Shown here one piece after another: positions 1 to 8,750 of a stretch of DNA of 64,000 nucleotides. The translations under genes and the position numbers were made by a program. The notes under the pieces were generated by a model. The model was given only the letters and a program-made list of their open reading frames with translations, made no database searches and was not told where the DNA came from. This DNA comes from Marinobacterium aestuarii (GTDB lineage Bacteria > Pseudomonadota > Gammaproteobacteria > Pseudomonadales > Balneatricaceae): positions 3,224,001-3,288,000 of the forward strand of contig NZ_CP015839.1 of NCBI RefSeq assembly GCF_001651805.1, given 5' to 3'. Numbering within the stretch: position 1 is the stretch's first letter; the number at the start of each line of letters is the position of its first letter.

Positions 1-397
1 GCGCATCCACCTGACGTTCGTAAACTTCCAGCTCATTCAGCAGGGGGTTAAGTCTGTCCAGCCGAGTGATATTGTCAGAATTTGTCCAGTCTCGTGAAAG
101 GGCATCAAAGCGCTGCAGCGGAGCTCGAATTTTATCTTCCCATGCCTGTCGCCGCTCCTCCCTGAAATGATCCTCCCCTACGATAAGCCACCCCTGTAAC
201 GCAGAGAGCGAAGAACTGGTGCCCTGCTTGATTTCCAAACCGGCTTTGGTCGTCGGCTCGCGCACTTCGATGAGGCGACTGGCGATCTGACGCAGTTCGC
301 CGATCTGCCAAATGGTGAGCACAACGGCGACGGCCAGTATCATTGCCATCAACGTATAGCCCAAACCTATTTTCTGGGCCAGCGTTCTTATTTTCAT
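1..397 (-). CDS. Sensor protein, N-terminal part only (histidine kinase or chemoreceptor type)
   Basis: The reading frame starts at an ATG whose first bases overlap the stop of the upstream cheB (ATGA at 394-397) and runs off the left edge of the window, so only about 132 residues are seen. A short basic N-terminus is followed by one membrane helix (about residues 10-30) and a helical, charged extracytoplasmic segment with the pattern seen in CHASE3/four-helix-bundle sensor domains. No kinase or methyl-accepting domain is visible because the C-terminus is missing. Coupling to cheR and cheB suggests that it is the signalling partner of a non-flagellar or atypical chemosensory module. The split between kinase and chemoreceptor is undecided. 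Confidence 0.7.
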   Translation of the reverse strand, partial: MKIRTLAQKIGLGYTLMAMILAVAVVLTIWQIGELRQIASRLIEVREPTTKAGLEIKQGTSSSLSALQGWLIVGEDHFREERRQAWEDKIRAPLQRFDALSRDWTNSDNITRLDRLNPLLNELEVYERQVDA

Positions 398-993
398 GCT
401 AATCCTCGGCTCCGTTGCATCGAATTCAAGCTGATGAGCAGTTCACGAATCCCATCGATTGACAGCACATGATCCGGCTCTGCCAGTCGAATGGCGGCCA
501 GGGGCATAGCGCTTGATTCCGCCGTTTCCGGCTCCTGTACAATCGTCAAGCCAGCGTTGTTTTTGATAAATTGCAGCCCTCTGGCGCCATCTGAATTGGC
601 GCCTGTCATAACGATACCGATCAGGCCTGCTCCGCAGCTTTGCGCCGCAGTTTCGAACAACACATCGATCGAGGGCCTGGCATAGTTAACGGGTTCGTCC
701 AGCGTCAGGGTACAGCTGCGATCCTCCTCAACCAGCAAGTGATAATTAGCCGGTGCCAGATACACTCTTCCAGGCACTATGGCCTCTTTTTCGTCGGCTT
801 CTTTTACCTCGAGTGCGCACTGCCCATTCAGGATTGAGACCCAGCTTCCATCAGATCGCGGCGATATATGCTGGACAATGAGTATCGGAAACGAAAAATT
901 CCACGGCAGCTCCGCCAATAGCCGCTTAAGCGCCTGCATCCCGCCCGCGGACGAACCTATCACTACCATGTCGAATTTTCGCGTGCTATTCAT
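394..993 (-). CDS. CheB-type protein-glutamate methylesterase, single-domain
   Basis: A 199-residue protein made only of the CheB methylesterase domain, without the usual N-terminal receiver. The Ser-His-Asp triad motifs are visible: SSAGG near residue 13, QHISP near residue 44, and MTGANSDGARG near residue 134. The enzyme should demethylate or deamidate glutamyl residues of a receptor. The start chosen (ATG at 993) gives the domain start directly and overlaps the cheR stop by 8 bases. A longer in-frame reading to 1209 only runs through cheR in another frame. Lack of a receiver domain suggests control by the neighbouring sensor or constitutive activity (inference). Confidence 0.9.
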   Translation of the reverse strand: MNSTRKFDMVVIGSSAGGMQALKRLLAELPWNFSFPILIVQHISPRSDGSWVSILNGQCALEVKEADEKEAIVPGRVYLAPANYHLLVEEDRSCTLTLDEPVNYARPSIDVLFETAAQSCGAGLIGIVMTGANSDGARGLQFIKNNAGLTIVQEPETAESSAMPLAAIRLAEPDHVLSIDGIRELLISLNSMQRSRGLA

Positions 994-1810
994 AGCGATA
1001 ATTCTTCCGGTAGATTTTCTGATCTTTATCCATATCCGAGTAACGATCGCTATAGTTCGAAAAGCGTAATGATTCCTTTCGTCCGAGACACAGCACTCCG
1101 CCCTTGACCAAGGACCCATTAAAGAGCCCGTAGACCTTGTTCTGTAACTCAGTATTGAAATAGATAAGAACGTTTCTACAAACCACCATATGAGTCTCGG
1201 CAAAGTCACTGTCGGTCACCAAATTGTGATTTGCCCAGACAATATTTTTCTTCAGCGAAGGATCCATAATGGCTGAATCATACTGCGCATGATAATAATC
1301 GGAGAACGCAGCTTTGGCACCCGAACGCTGATAATTCCAGGCATAGTTCTTCATACGTTCCGCCGGATAAATTCCCGCCCTTGCCTGCTCAAGCACAACC
1401 TGATTAAAGTCAGTGGCGTAAATCCGAACCCGATCATAGAGCCCCTCTTCTTTAAGCAATATGGCCATCGAGTAGACTTCCTCACCGGTGCTGCAACCGG
1501 CATGCCAAATCTTGATGTGAGACCAGGTTCGGAGCAGAGGTATCACTTTTTCGCGTACGGCCCTGTAAAAGCCAGGATCCCGAAACATTTCGGTAACATT
1601 GATACTCAGATCCCGTAACAGGCAGGCCGCAAAATGGGTATCTGACAAGACCTTTTTCTGGAGCAACGCTATATTATCGAGTTCGGAAAGCCGAAGTCTC
1701 TGCAGCACCCTGCGCTTTATGTGGGCTCTGGAGTAGCCGCGAAAGTCATAGCCATAACGGCTATAAATGGCACTCAGCAGGGCATCAAGATCCGTGTCAA
1801 TCAGTTCCAT
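986..1810 (-). CDS. CheR-type chemoreceptor glutamate methyltransferase
   Basis: About 274 residues. The N-terminal helical CheR region (roughly 1-75, with the arginine-rich IKRRVLQRL stretch) is followed by the SAM-binding fold: the WHAGCSTGEEVYSMA motif and the later VVCRNVLIYFN motif are diagnostic. It methylates receptor glutamates with S-adenosylmethionine, opposing the adjacent CheB. An ATG at 1810 gives a normal CheR start; an alternative start at 1834 adds eight residues. It is first in the cheR-cheB-sensor run, and all three overlap by a few bases, so they are very likely co-translated. Confidence 0.92.
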   Translation of the reverse strand: MELIDTDLDALLSAIYSRYGYDFRGYSRAHIKRRVLQRLRLSELDNIALLQKKVLSDTHFAACLLRDLSINVTEMFRDPGFYRAVREKVIPLLRTWSHIKIWHAGCSTGEEVYSMAILLKEEGLYDRVRIYATDFNQVVLEQARAGIYPAERMKNYAWNYQRSGAKAAFSDYYHAQYDSAIMDPSLKKNIVWANHNLVTDSDFAETHMVVCRNVLIYFNTELQNKVYGLFNGSLVKGGVLCLGRKESLRFSNYSDRYSDMDKDQKIYRKNYRYE

Positions 1811-2282
1811 TATCGTTCGCAACATCCATGTCATTGAATGAAAAACAGGTCAGTGTCGACTCTTGCAATATACCAGAAGTGTAACTTCATAATGCCAAGG
1901 AAAAACAGCTCAACCAAAGGATTATGATCGCGCTACCCGTAAGCTGGACGCCGAACTTCCACGTCAAAAAAAGTCATGACTTATAACAGCTTAGACCATC
2001 ACAGCAAAAAAACTCAATCCTGCTGGAGCGCTTGCCGGAGACGCCGGCGTGCCGTGGCGGCCCTGAGCTTCCCGGCTTATTGGGATAGACGTTACCACAG
2101 CGGGAATAGTCTCACTATCCTTAGAAGATAAGGGCTGAAAATGAGGTTTTCGAAGCAGCCGCTGTTCAGGTAGGCCAGAGAAAGTCGCGCCGAAAGAGCG
2201 CCTCTTCGACGCGCTTGTCAGGACGCTTGGCAGTGAAGGGCGATAGTGACGCGCCCAAGGCCACCGGGGGGAAGAATCGGCG
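1811..2282. other. Intergenic region without a recognisable gene
   Basis: About 470 bases between cheR and the muramidase gene, both on the minus strand. It presumably holds the cheR promoter and the end of the muramidase transcript. I see short GC-rich inverted repeats around 2030-2060 but no convincing ORF, RNA gene or terminator with a T-run. Confidence 0.5.
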
Positions 2283-3056
2283 TTAGCCGCCAAAGGCCGC
2301 CTGGGCAAGGGCGCGCTCGGTGTCCTGATCCAGCTCGCCACTTTGGGGCAAGCCCAGGCGCTCCTGGAACTGAATCAGCCCGGAGCGGGTTCGGCGCCCA
2401 CGCACCCCATCGACGGGGCCTGGATCAAACCCCAGAAACAACAGTGCCGCCTGGGCGGTACGCAGCCCCAGATTAGGCAGCGCCACGCGAAAACGCGCAT
2501 GGGCGGCGGCCAGACGGGTATCGTAATCGTTTTTGCGAAACGCCGGGCCATTGTAGCCCCGGGCGAATGCCTCCCAGTTTTTGCGCTGCATGGCAGCGGC
2601 CAGATTATTGCCCTTGATAAAGTGCGCCATGGCCATAATCTGGCTGTCTTCATCCGCCACCATCGCGCTGATCATCTCATCGACGCTGGCGTAGCCCGCC
2701 ACTGCATAGTTAAAACCCATCACCTGGCCGATACCCCAGGAAGCACTTTCAAGCGCAGCCTGGGCATTGAGTTTCATGGCCGCCTCCAGCCGAGCGTACT
2801 CGGCGGGGCCGCCGGCATAGGCGCCGGGCGCGCTGCTGCTGATATTCGGATTCAGCTGATCGAAGGCGCCGTCGGTGCGACGGTGAAAGATGTGGCGTTC
2901 AAACAGGATGCGGGGTTTTCGATTATCCAGAAAGCCAAAGCCCCGGGTTTCCACGCTGAGTACGGCCCAGATCTCGGCGCCGCCAACGCCCAGAGTATCG
3001 CATATCTGCTCAAGACCGCTATCGCTTAACGGCCGGCCCTTGCTTTGAAAATTCAT
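2283..3056 (-). CDS. N-acetylmuramidase family protein with peptidoglycan-binding domain
   Basis: 257 residues from the chosen ATG at 3056 (an upstream in-frame ATG at 3092 adds 12 residues). Residues about 20-180 match the N-acetylmuramidase (DUF3380) fold: the ILFERHIFHR motif carries the likely catalytic Glu, and SWGIGQVMGFN is the second conserved block. Residues about 190-255 form a PG_binding_1-like repeat. No signal peptide is obvious, as in phage-type muramidases that rely on another export route. No phage genes are adjacent, so it looks like a stand-alone peptidoglycan hydrolase or a domesticated endolysin (inference). Confidence 0.85.
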   Translation of the reverse strand: MNFQSKGRPLSDSGLEQICDTLGVGGAEIWAVLSVETRGFGFLDNRKPRILFERHIFHRRTDGAFDQLNPNISSSAPGAYAGGPAEYARLEAAMKLNAQAALESASWGIGQVMGFNYAVAGYASVDEMISAMVADEDSQIMAMAHFIKGNNLAAAMQRKNWEAFARGYNGPAFRKNDYDTRLAAAHARFRVALPNLGLRTAQAALLFLGFDPGPVDGVRGRRTRSGLIQFQERLGLPQSGELDQDTERALAQAAFGG

Positions 3057-3230
3057 GCCAAACTCCCTTTTGAAATTTTCCCCTTGAGACACAACCTCTG
3101 TATCGACAAGGCTACCAAGGAAAATCTAGGTCGCTTTGGAGCTGCCGGCCAACAATTAAAACAACCGTTTGGCTATAAGGCATTGGTGTTGCGGTATATC
3201 GAATGGCTGAACCGGAAAAAGAACGAGGGG

Positions 3231-3422
3231 TGATTCGTGATTCGTGATTCGTGATTCGTGATTCGTGATTCGTGATTGGTGATTGTTGGTTGGTTGGTTG
3301 GTTGGTTGGTTGGTTGGTTGGTTGGTTGGTTGGTTGGTTGGTTGGTGGGTGGTGGGTGGTTGGTGGTTGGTGGTTGGTGGTTGGTGGTTGGTGGTTGGTG
3401 ATTGGTGATTGGTGATTGGTAA
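3231..3422. repeat. Compound microsatellite: heptamer, tetramer and heptamer arrays
   Basis: Six perfect copies of TGATTCG (3231-3272) and two degenerate copies lead into 15 perfect copies of TTGG (3286-3345). A short G/T-rich stretch follows, then five copies of TTGGTGG (3360-3394), three of TTGGTGA and one TTGGTAA (to 3422). The plus strand is almost pure G/T over 3286-3400. Long minus-strand ORFs rich in Thr, Asn, Gln and Pro across it are translation of the repeat, not genes. It lies between the muramidase and nitronate monooxygenase genes. Confidence 0.97.
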
Positions 3423-3504
3423 ATAGTGAGTCGTGGTTGCTACAGACACCACGACTCACACATAACGAAGACCTGCTAACGCCTAGCACCGTCGAAGGCA
3501 AAGA

Positions 3505-4563
3505 TCAGGCGTTGAGATCAGCACCGAGCTGGTGCGTCAGCTCACCCGCGGGTATCGCCCTGCAGCCGCTGGGGTTCTGGCCACACCAAAGTGGCGTGAA
3601 ATCGCCGCTGCCCTGTTTTTCGACTGCCGCACGCAGCGGCCCAATGGCCGTCGTTGCCAGCGGAAATGCAGGCACCGCATCGTTCAATGGGCCCAGCTCC
3701 CGCATCACACGGTTGACAATGCCCCGCGCAGGCCGCCCGGTAAACAGGTTGGTTAACGCGGTGTGGCTGGCCTCCGGGCCTTGCGATGCGGCGCGGTGCA
3801 GAGCAGCCCGGTGCAAGTCGCTGATCAGGCTTTCCGGGCATAAAAGATAGGCGGTACCCAGCTGCGCCCCCAGGGCGCCCAGAGTCATGGCTGCGCGGAT
3901 TCCCTGTGCATCGGCGATACCGCCCGCCGCCACCACAGGGATCGACACCGCCTGCACCATCTGTGGCAGCAGCGCAAAGGTGCCGCTCTGGCGCGTCAGA
4001 TCCATCGACAGAAAATGGCCCCGGTGACCACCGGCCTCAAGCCCCTGGGCAATCAGGATATCCACGCCCCTCGCTTCGAGCCAGAGTGCTTCCTCCACAG
4101 TCGTGGCCGAGCACATCACCTTTGACCCCCAGCTCTTCACCCGCGCCAGCAGCGCATCCGATGGCAGGCCGAAATGAAAGCTGACCACCGCCGGCCTGAA
4201 GGGCTCCAGCACATCCGCCATTGCATCACTAAAGGGCGCCCGCCCGGCGCCCGGCGGAATGGCCTGCGCATCCACACCGAACTCGCGGTAAAACGGCGCC
4301 AGCGCCTGGCGCCAGCCCGCCTCTCGCGCAGCATCAGGCTCTGGTGACTTATGGCAGAAAAAATTGACGTTAAAGGGCCGCTGCGTGGCGCTCGTGAGCG
4401 CGGCAAGTTCGGCCTGCAGACCTTCGGCTGTCAGCATGGCGCAGGGCAAGGAACCCAGGCCACCGGCATTGCACACGGCGGCGGCAAGTGCATGGCCCTG
4501 AGCTCCGGCCATGGGCGCCTGAATGATGGGCAATTCGATACCCAGTCGCTGTTGCAGTGTCAC
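3505..4563 (-). CDS. Nitronate monooxygenase (2-nitropropane dioxygenase family)
   Basis: 352 residues starting at GTG 4563, chosen because GGAAGGGGGAGC lies just upstream and the family N-terminus (LQQRLGIELPIIQAPMAG) begins there. FMN-dependent TIM-barrel enzyme that oxidises alkyl nitronates to carbonyl compounds and nitrite. The family signatures are present: the IIQAPMAG start, AGGLGSL, the GLEAGGHRGHF block containing the catalytic-type His region, and VVAAGGIADA near the phosphate-binding loop. It stands alone, divergent from the SLC13 carrier. Length and motif set fit class I enzymes. Confidence 0.88.
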   Translation of the reverse strand: MTLQQRLGIELPIIQAPMAGAQGHALAAAVCNAGGLGSLPCAMLTAEGLQAELAALTSATQRPFNVNFFCHKSPEPDAAREAGWRQALAPFYREFGVDAQAIPPGAGRAPFSDAMADVLEPFRPAVVSFHFGLPSDALLARVKSWGSKVMCSATTVEEALWLEARGVDILIAQGLEAGGHRGHFLSMDLTRQSGTFALLPQMVQAVSIPVVAAGGIADAQGIRAAMTLGALGAQLGTAYLLCPESLISDLHRAALHRAASQGPEASHTALTNLFTGRPARGIVNRVMRELGPLNDAVPAFPLATTAIGPLRAAVEKQGSGDFTPLWCGQNPSGCRAIPAGELTHQLGADLNA

Positions 4564-4884
4564 TGGAGTGCTCCCCCTTCCCTGTTTGCTAAACCTCTGT
4601 GGTGAGCCACCATTCTGCACCCTGAGTGTTCATCGGAACACCCCTGGTCGCCAGCGGTGCCTCAGTACGGCAATGTCTATATTCTCTTTTAATCTATCAA
4701 TATCAAAACATATTCTTATTTGTTATTTAGGCGCCGCCTTATACTCCGCCCAGTCGCTCTCCCGGCGATATCAAGGCTCGTCTCGAACACAGCGAAAGCG
4801 CACCGCAAGCACACCATAAAAGCGCCATAAATGCCTATCAACACTCGATAACTCTGATCCATAAGGTCACCGGAAGCTGCAACG
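4564..4884. promoter_or_regulatory. Divergent intergenic region
   Basis: About 320 bases between the divergent nitronate monooxygenase and SLC13 genes. Positions 4675-4730 are AT-rich and would suit promoters, but I could not assign clear -35/-10 boxes. No ORF or RNA gene is seen. Confidence 0.4.
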
Positions 4885-6657
4885 ATGCAATGGCAAGGCT
4901 GGTTTTCCCTGGCGCTCACCGCCAGCGTTTTGATAACGCTTGTTAGCAGCCGGATTCGGCCGCACCTGGTCATGATGGCCGCTCTCAGCCTGCTGAGCAT
5001 TGCCGGCATACTGAACCCCGCCGATGCCCTGGCGGGCTTTGCTAACAGCGGGCTCATTACCGTGGCGGCGATGTTCGTGGTGGCGGCGGGCATGCACGCC
5101 TCAGGGGCCGCCGACCTGCTGATAGACCGGGTACTGGGCAACCCCGCCACCGAGCGCGGTGCGCTTGCGCGCCTGTTCACCCCGGTGGTGGTGCTCAGTG
5201 CCTTTTTGAACAACACCCCTGTGGTTGCCACTCTGATTCCGGCGGTACACAGCTGGTCACGGCGCATCGGCATAGCACCATCCAAACTGATGATTCCACT
5301 CAGTTACTGCGCCATTCTGGGTGGCACCCTGACGCTGATCGGCACCAGTACCAACCTGATCGTCAATGCCCAGTACCAGACACTGACCGGGAACCCCGGC
5401 TTTTCGCTGTTCGCCATCACCGCCGTAGGCCTGCCGGTGGCGCTGGGGGGGCTGGCCTTTATGTGGCTGTTTTTCCCCCACTGGCTGCCGAGCCGTGAGC
5501 CCGACAGCGCCTTTGCCAATCTGCGGGAATTCACCCTGGAGGTCGCCATAGACCCGCACGGTCCCCTGGTGGGTCGCAGCGTGGAGCAGGCCGGCCTGCG
5601 CCATCTAAAGCGCGTCTATCTGGTGGAGATCGAACGCGATGGCGCCGTGGTGACGGCGGTGTCCTCCCAGGAGCCATTACAGGGCGGCGACCGACTGGTT
5701 TTCGCCGGCGATACCGAGGCCATCACCGATCTGCTGCGCATCAAGGGCATTGTGCCCTCAGCGGACAACGCCGCCGCCCAAGTTTTGCTGCAACAGCGCC
5801 CCGAACGTTGCCTGGTGGAAGCCGTGGTATCGCCGCACTGTGCTGCTATTGGCCTGGCCATTCGGGATGCCCGCTTTCGTGAACGCTACGGCGCCGTGGT
5901 ACTGGCGGTAGCCCGCCACGGCGAGCGTATTCGCGGCAACCTCAGCACCATTATGCTGCAAGCCGGCGACACCCTGCTGCTGGAGGCCAGGCCCGCCTTT
6001 GTCACCCGCCAGCGCTACAACCGGGATTTCCTGCTGATCAGCGACATGGGTGCCGAAACACCGCGCCACGGCCAGGCCACAATTGCCTGGGTCATTCTGA
6101 TCGCAGCGATTGGTGCTGCCAGCGTTGGCCTGATCAGCATGCTCAATGCGGCCCTGCTGGGCGCCGGCCTGATGCTTGCCAGTGGCTGCTGTTCCGTGAG
6201 TCAGGCGGAAAAGAGCCTGGATCTGAATGTCATCATCACCATAGCCGCGTCTTTTGCCCTGGGCACGGCGCTGGAAAAAACCGGCGTGGCGACCTTTCTG
6301 GCCGAGCATATTATTCATTTGAGCCGGGATAGCGACTGGCTGCTGCTGATACTGACCTACGTAACAGTGTCCCTGCTTACCGAGGTCATCACCAACAATG
6401 CCGCCGCCATACTGATGCTGCCGATTGTGCTGCAGATCACCCAGATGAGCGGCCTGAACAGCGAGCCCTTTGTGTTCGCGATAATGATGGCGGCCTCCGC
6501 CAGCTTTGCGACACCCCTGGGCTACCAGACCAACCTGATGGTATACGGGCCCGGTAACTACCACTTTGCCGACTTTCTGCGCGTGGGTATACCGATGAAT
6601 CTGATCACAGGCGCGCTGACAATAGGGGTTTTGCTGCTTGGGTGGCCACTGCGGTAA
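4885..6657 (+). CDS. SLC13-family permease with two TrkA-C (RCK_C) domains
   Basis: 590 residues. Two blocks of membrane helices (about 1-200 and 395-590) flank a soluble central part (about 205-385). In it two RCK_C-type repeats can be recognised by their GRSVEQAGLR and GLAIRDARFRERYG-like segments. This is the usual architecture of the divalent-anion:Na+ symporter branch of bacterial SLC13 proteins (sulfate, dicarboxylates or similar). Conserved SNT-like motifs occur in the helices (TSTNLIVN near residue 155 and TNLMVYGPG near the C-terminus). The substrate cannot be told from sequence. It appears monocistronic. Confidence 0.88.
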   Translation: MQWQGWFSLALTASVLITLVSSRIRPHLVMMAALSLLSIAGILNPADALAGFANSGLITVAAMFVVAAGMHASGAADLLIDRVLGNPATERGALARLFTPVVVLSAFLNNTPVVATLIPAVHSWSRRIGIAPSKLMIPLSYCAILGGTLTLIGTSTNLIVNAQYQTLTGNPGFSLFAITAVGLPVALGGLAFMWLFFPHWLPSREPDSAFANLREFTLEVAIDPHGPLVGRSVEQAGLRHLKRVYLVEIERDGAVVTAVSSQEPLQGGDRLVFAGDTEAITDLLRIKGIVPSADNAAAQVLLQQRPERCLVEAVVSPHCAAIGLAIRDARFRERYGAVVLAVARHGERIRGNLSTIMLQAGDTLLLEARPAFVTRQRYNRDFLLISDMGAETPRHGQATIAWVILIAAIGAASVGLISMLNAALLGAGLMLASGCCSVSQAEKSLDLNVIITIAASFALGTALEKTGVATFLAEHIIHLSRDSDWLLLILTYVTVSLLTEVITNNAAAILMLPIVLQITQMSGLNSEPFVFAIMMAASASFATPLGYQTNLMVYGPGNYHFADFLRVGIPMNLITGALTIGVLLLGWPLR

Positions 6658-6832
6658 TGGAGTCAATGCTGACATTCAGAGGTAAAGGGCAGACGCCTGT
6701 CGCAGCGACTTTAGAGCCCATTTACCGTAATAAAGAGGCACAGGTACGCGAACGCGCCGGACTCTTTTGTCAACAACGTTCCTGTCGAGCATTCCATCAC
6801 AGCTACACAGATAGCAACAGGCCGCCCCTGTA

Positions 6833-7339
6833 CTAGCCCCGGGCATTGAACGCCAGCTGGTATTGCACCGAGCCCCGTGGGCAGGCCCCCCTAAATGACC
6901 GTGCCTGAAAGTACTCTGGAGGCACGCCCGGCAACACCAGCCGGCTCTGCGCCTTAAAGCCAAAGCGGCCATAATAACCCGGGTCCCCCAGTACGACGCA
7001 GCCTGCCGCGCCCCGGGCCTCCAGCTCGGCCAGAGCCCGCTGCATCAGCCTGGAGCCTACCGCTTTCCCCTGATAGTCCGGGTGCACCGCGATCGGCCCC
7101 AACCCATACCAGCCGGAGCTACCATCAGATATCTGTACCGGCGACAGCGCCAGATGACCGACAAGCTTCCCGCCCGACTCGGCCACCAGCGAAGCCCACA
7201 GGACACCCGCCGCCCGTAGCGCTTGCACTATGTACTGCTCGGTATGATCCGTATGGGGCGCATTGCGAAACGCCAGCTCAATGAGGCTGTGAATGCCGGC
7301 GATATCCCCCGGTATTTCATAACGAATTGTAGTGTCCAA
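6833..7339 (-). CDS. GNAT-family N-acetyltransferase
   Basis: 168 residues with the GNAT core: the central strand GLGPIAVHPDYQGKAVGSRLM (about 80-105) is the acetyl-CoA pyrophosphate-binding motif A, and the downstream GDPGYYGRFGF block is typical of the YhbS-like branch. The acceptor is unknown. It stands alone between the SLC13 carrier and a pair of small envelope genes and is transcribed leftward. Confidence 0.88.
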   Translation of the reverse strand: MDTTIRYEIPGDIAGIHSLIELAFRNAPHTDHTEQYIVQALRAAGVLWASLVAESGGKLVGHLALSPVQISDGSSGWYGLGPIAVHPDYQGKAVGSRLMQRALAELEARGAAGCVVLGDPGYYGRFGFKAQSRLVLPGVPPEYFQARSFRGACPRGSVQYQLAFNARG

Positions 7340-7438
7340 TAACTATGCTCCCGCAAGGCTGAGCGCCGCCGTATCAGCCCACCAGAGCCCATTGACCGCC
7401 GGCCCCCTGAATCCTAAACTCTGTCACCCAGAGCCTCT

Positions 7439-7888
7439 CTAGCGCAGCCCCACAGGCTGGGCCAGAGACTTGTGGTTGAAGTCCTGGATAGATTTTAGAT
7501 CTATTGTTTTGCTCTTGAGAAGGTCTTCGACCTCCATGCCGGTGCCTATAAAAGAACCACCCAGGTTGCGGGTAATTATTCGCGTCACCCCACTCGATGC
7601 CTGAATCGACGGATTGGCGGCAAATGACAGTTTCAAAATGGCTTCTGAATTCACGATTCTCTCATTGATCTGTTTCTTGAAGTCAGGCCGGGCATCTATT
7701 TCGGCCTCATTTAGCACATAGAATGCATACAGATTCTTTAACGCCACTACATAGTTTTTTGATCCATACGCATCTATCCCCTTTGCATACAAGTCATCTC
7801 GCTGCCCCGCATGTACGGGAGCGGAGGACAGACAAAGCCAAATTGATAGCATCACAAGACTAGAAAGGAGGTTTTTCTGGCATTTCAT
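7439..7888 (-). CDS. Hypothetical exported protein
   Basis: 149 residues from ATG 7888. Residues 1-27 look like a Sec signal peptide ending after VHAGQ. The mature part is mainly helical with a TPR-like start (DLYAKGIDAYGSKNYVVALKNLYAFY), which suggests a small periplasmic scaffold. I do not recognise a family. Its start lies 29 bases inside the end of the upstream membrane-protein gene, so the two are almost certainly co-translated and may act together. Confidence 0.7.
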   Translation of the reverse strand: MKCQKNLLSSLVMLSIWLCLSSAPVHAGQRDDLYAKGIDAYGSKNYVVALKNLYAFYVLNEAEIDARPDFKKQINERIVNSEAILKLSFAANPSIQASSGVTRIITRNLGGSFIGTGMEVEDLLKSKTIDLKSIQDFNHKSLAQPVGLR

Positions 7889-8195
7889 TATCGTCCGCCT
7901 CAATAATTTCAACGTAGGAATCAGTGACAGAATCATTCTGATTATTCTTGAACTCCAACCCCTTATACAGGGTTATAGAGATAACGATCGCACCAAAGAG
8001 CACGAAAAATGTTCCAGGCGCGGCCTTTTTAAGTGCCAGCTTATTATCCCCAAACCCGGTTTCAAGCTCACCCGCATGCCCCCAGATACCGGACATGAAC
8101 AGGCGATACCCCATGTAGGCAAAGACAGTCCCCACCAGCAGCGATACAATCTTGTACAGGGTGAGTGATAGTATTATTTGTGTGCTTATATCCAT
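7860..8195 (-). CDS. Hypothetical small membrane protein
   Basis: 111 residues from ATG 8195 (in-frame ATGs further upstream at 8228 and 8219 are possible). Two hydrophobic helices (about 5-35 and 58-78) flank a short hydrophilic loop, and the C-terminus is acidic (VEIIEADDNEMPEKPPF). Family not recognised. It overlaps the exported-protein gene downstream by 29 bases, forming a two-gene unit. The pair is visibly AT-richer than its neighbours. Confidence 0.68.
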   Translation of the reverse strand: MDISTQIILSLTLYKIVSLLVGTVFAYMGYRLFMSGIWGHAGELETGFGDNKLALKKAAPGTFFVLFGAIVISITLYKGLEFKNNQNDSVTDSYVEIIEADDNEMPEKPPF

Positions 8196-8750
8196 AATGA
8201 GCCCTATCCTTGAAACCATAAAACGCACAGAAAAGGAGTCATTTTAAACGTATCGAACTATCTGAAAAATAGGCACTCTGCCTATTTTTACTTAACATAC
8301 AGGAGACACGTTTTATGATGCTTGCATAAAACGTCAATACTCCCATCCCTGCCGGCCATGCCGCACACGCATGGATGTCAGGATGCGGTCACACCACTGA
8401 CTCTTTCCTCCAAAATATTATCCCGCCGGGTTGGCTGCAGCGTGACAGGCCGTCAAGGATCGGCACATTCACCAAGGCCCTTAACGCCCCAGCTGTAACC
8501 AGGTCAGGCAGTATAAGCCAGGTTATTTAGGACGCGCCAAAACCGCTTATCAGCTATTAAAAACTGTAAAACCGATCAACAACAAAAATCGGATATAAAA
8601 AGCATAATATTCGGATAGCCAACTTATCTCAGCCAAAGATAAAGTTATATACATATGGAAGCGGTAAAATTTTATTTATTCAGGCTATAAATCTATCCCT
8701 TTGCAGAACGTTTTTCCATTACCCGCTATAAAATAACAAAGGAGACACGC
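8196..8750. promoter_or_regulatory. Intergenic region, AT-rich toward the cyclase gene
   Basis: About 555 bases between divergent transcription units. The segment 8560-8740 is AT-rich and ends in AAAGGAG, the ribosome binding site of the cyclase gene. An isolated attC-like stretch near 8478 was examined and not accepted. No ORF or RNA gene is supported. Confidence 0.4.

Noticed and set aside
1991-2341. Minus-strand ORF of 116 codons beyond the muramidase gene
   Set aside because: It overlaps the end of the muramidase gene in another frame, has a shadow-like Arg/Pro/Ser-rich composition and no ribosome binding site.
2283-3056. Prophage lysis gene
   Set aside because: The muramidase type occurs in phages, but no holin, portal, tail or integrase gene lies nearby.
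3112-3501. Minus-strand ORFs rich in Thr, Asn, Gln and Pro
   Set aside because: They are the translation of the TTGG and TTGGTGG arrays. No start signal, no domain, and all frames stay open because the repeats lack stops.
8478-8560. attC-like stretch with CCTTAACGCCCCAGCT and a distant CAGCTATTA
   Set aside because: Arms pair only weakly and the second core lacks GTT. It does not follow a gene end in the right orientation.
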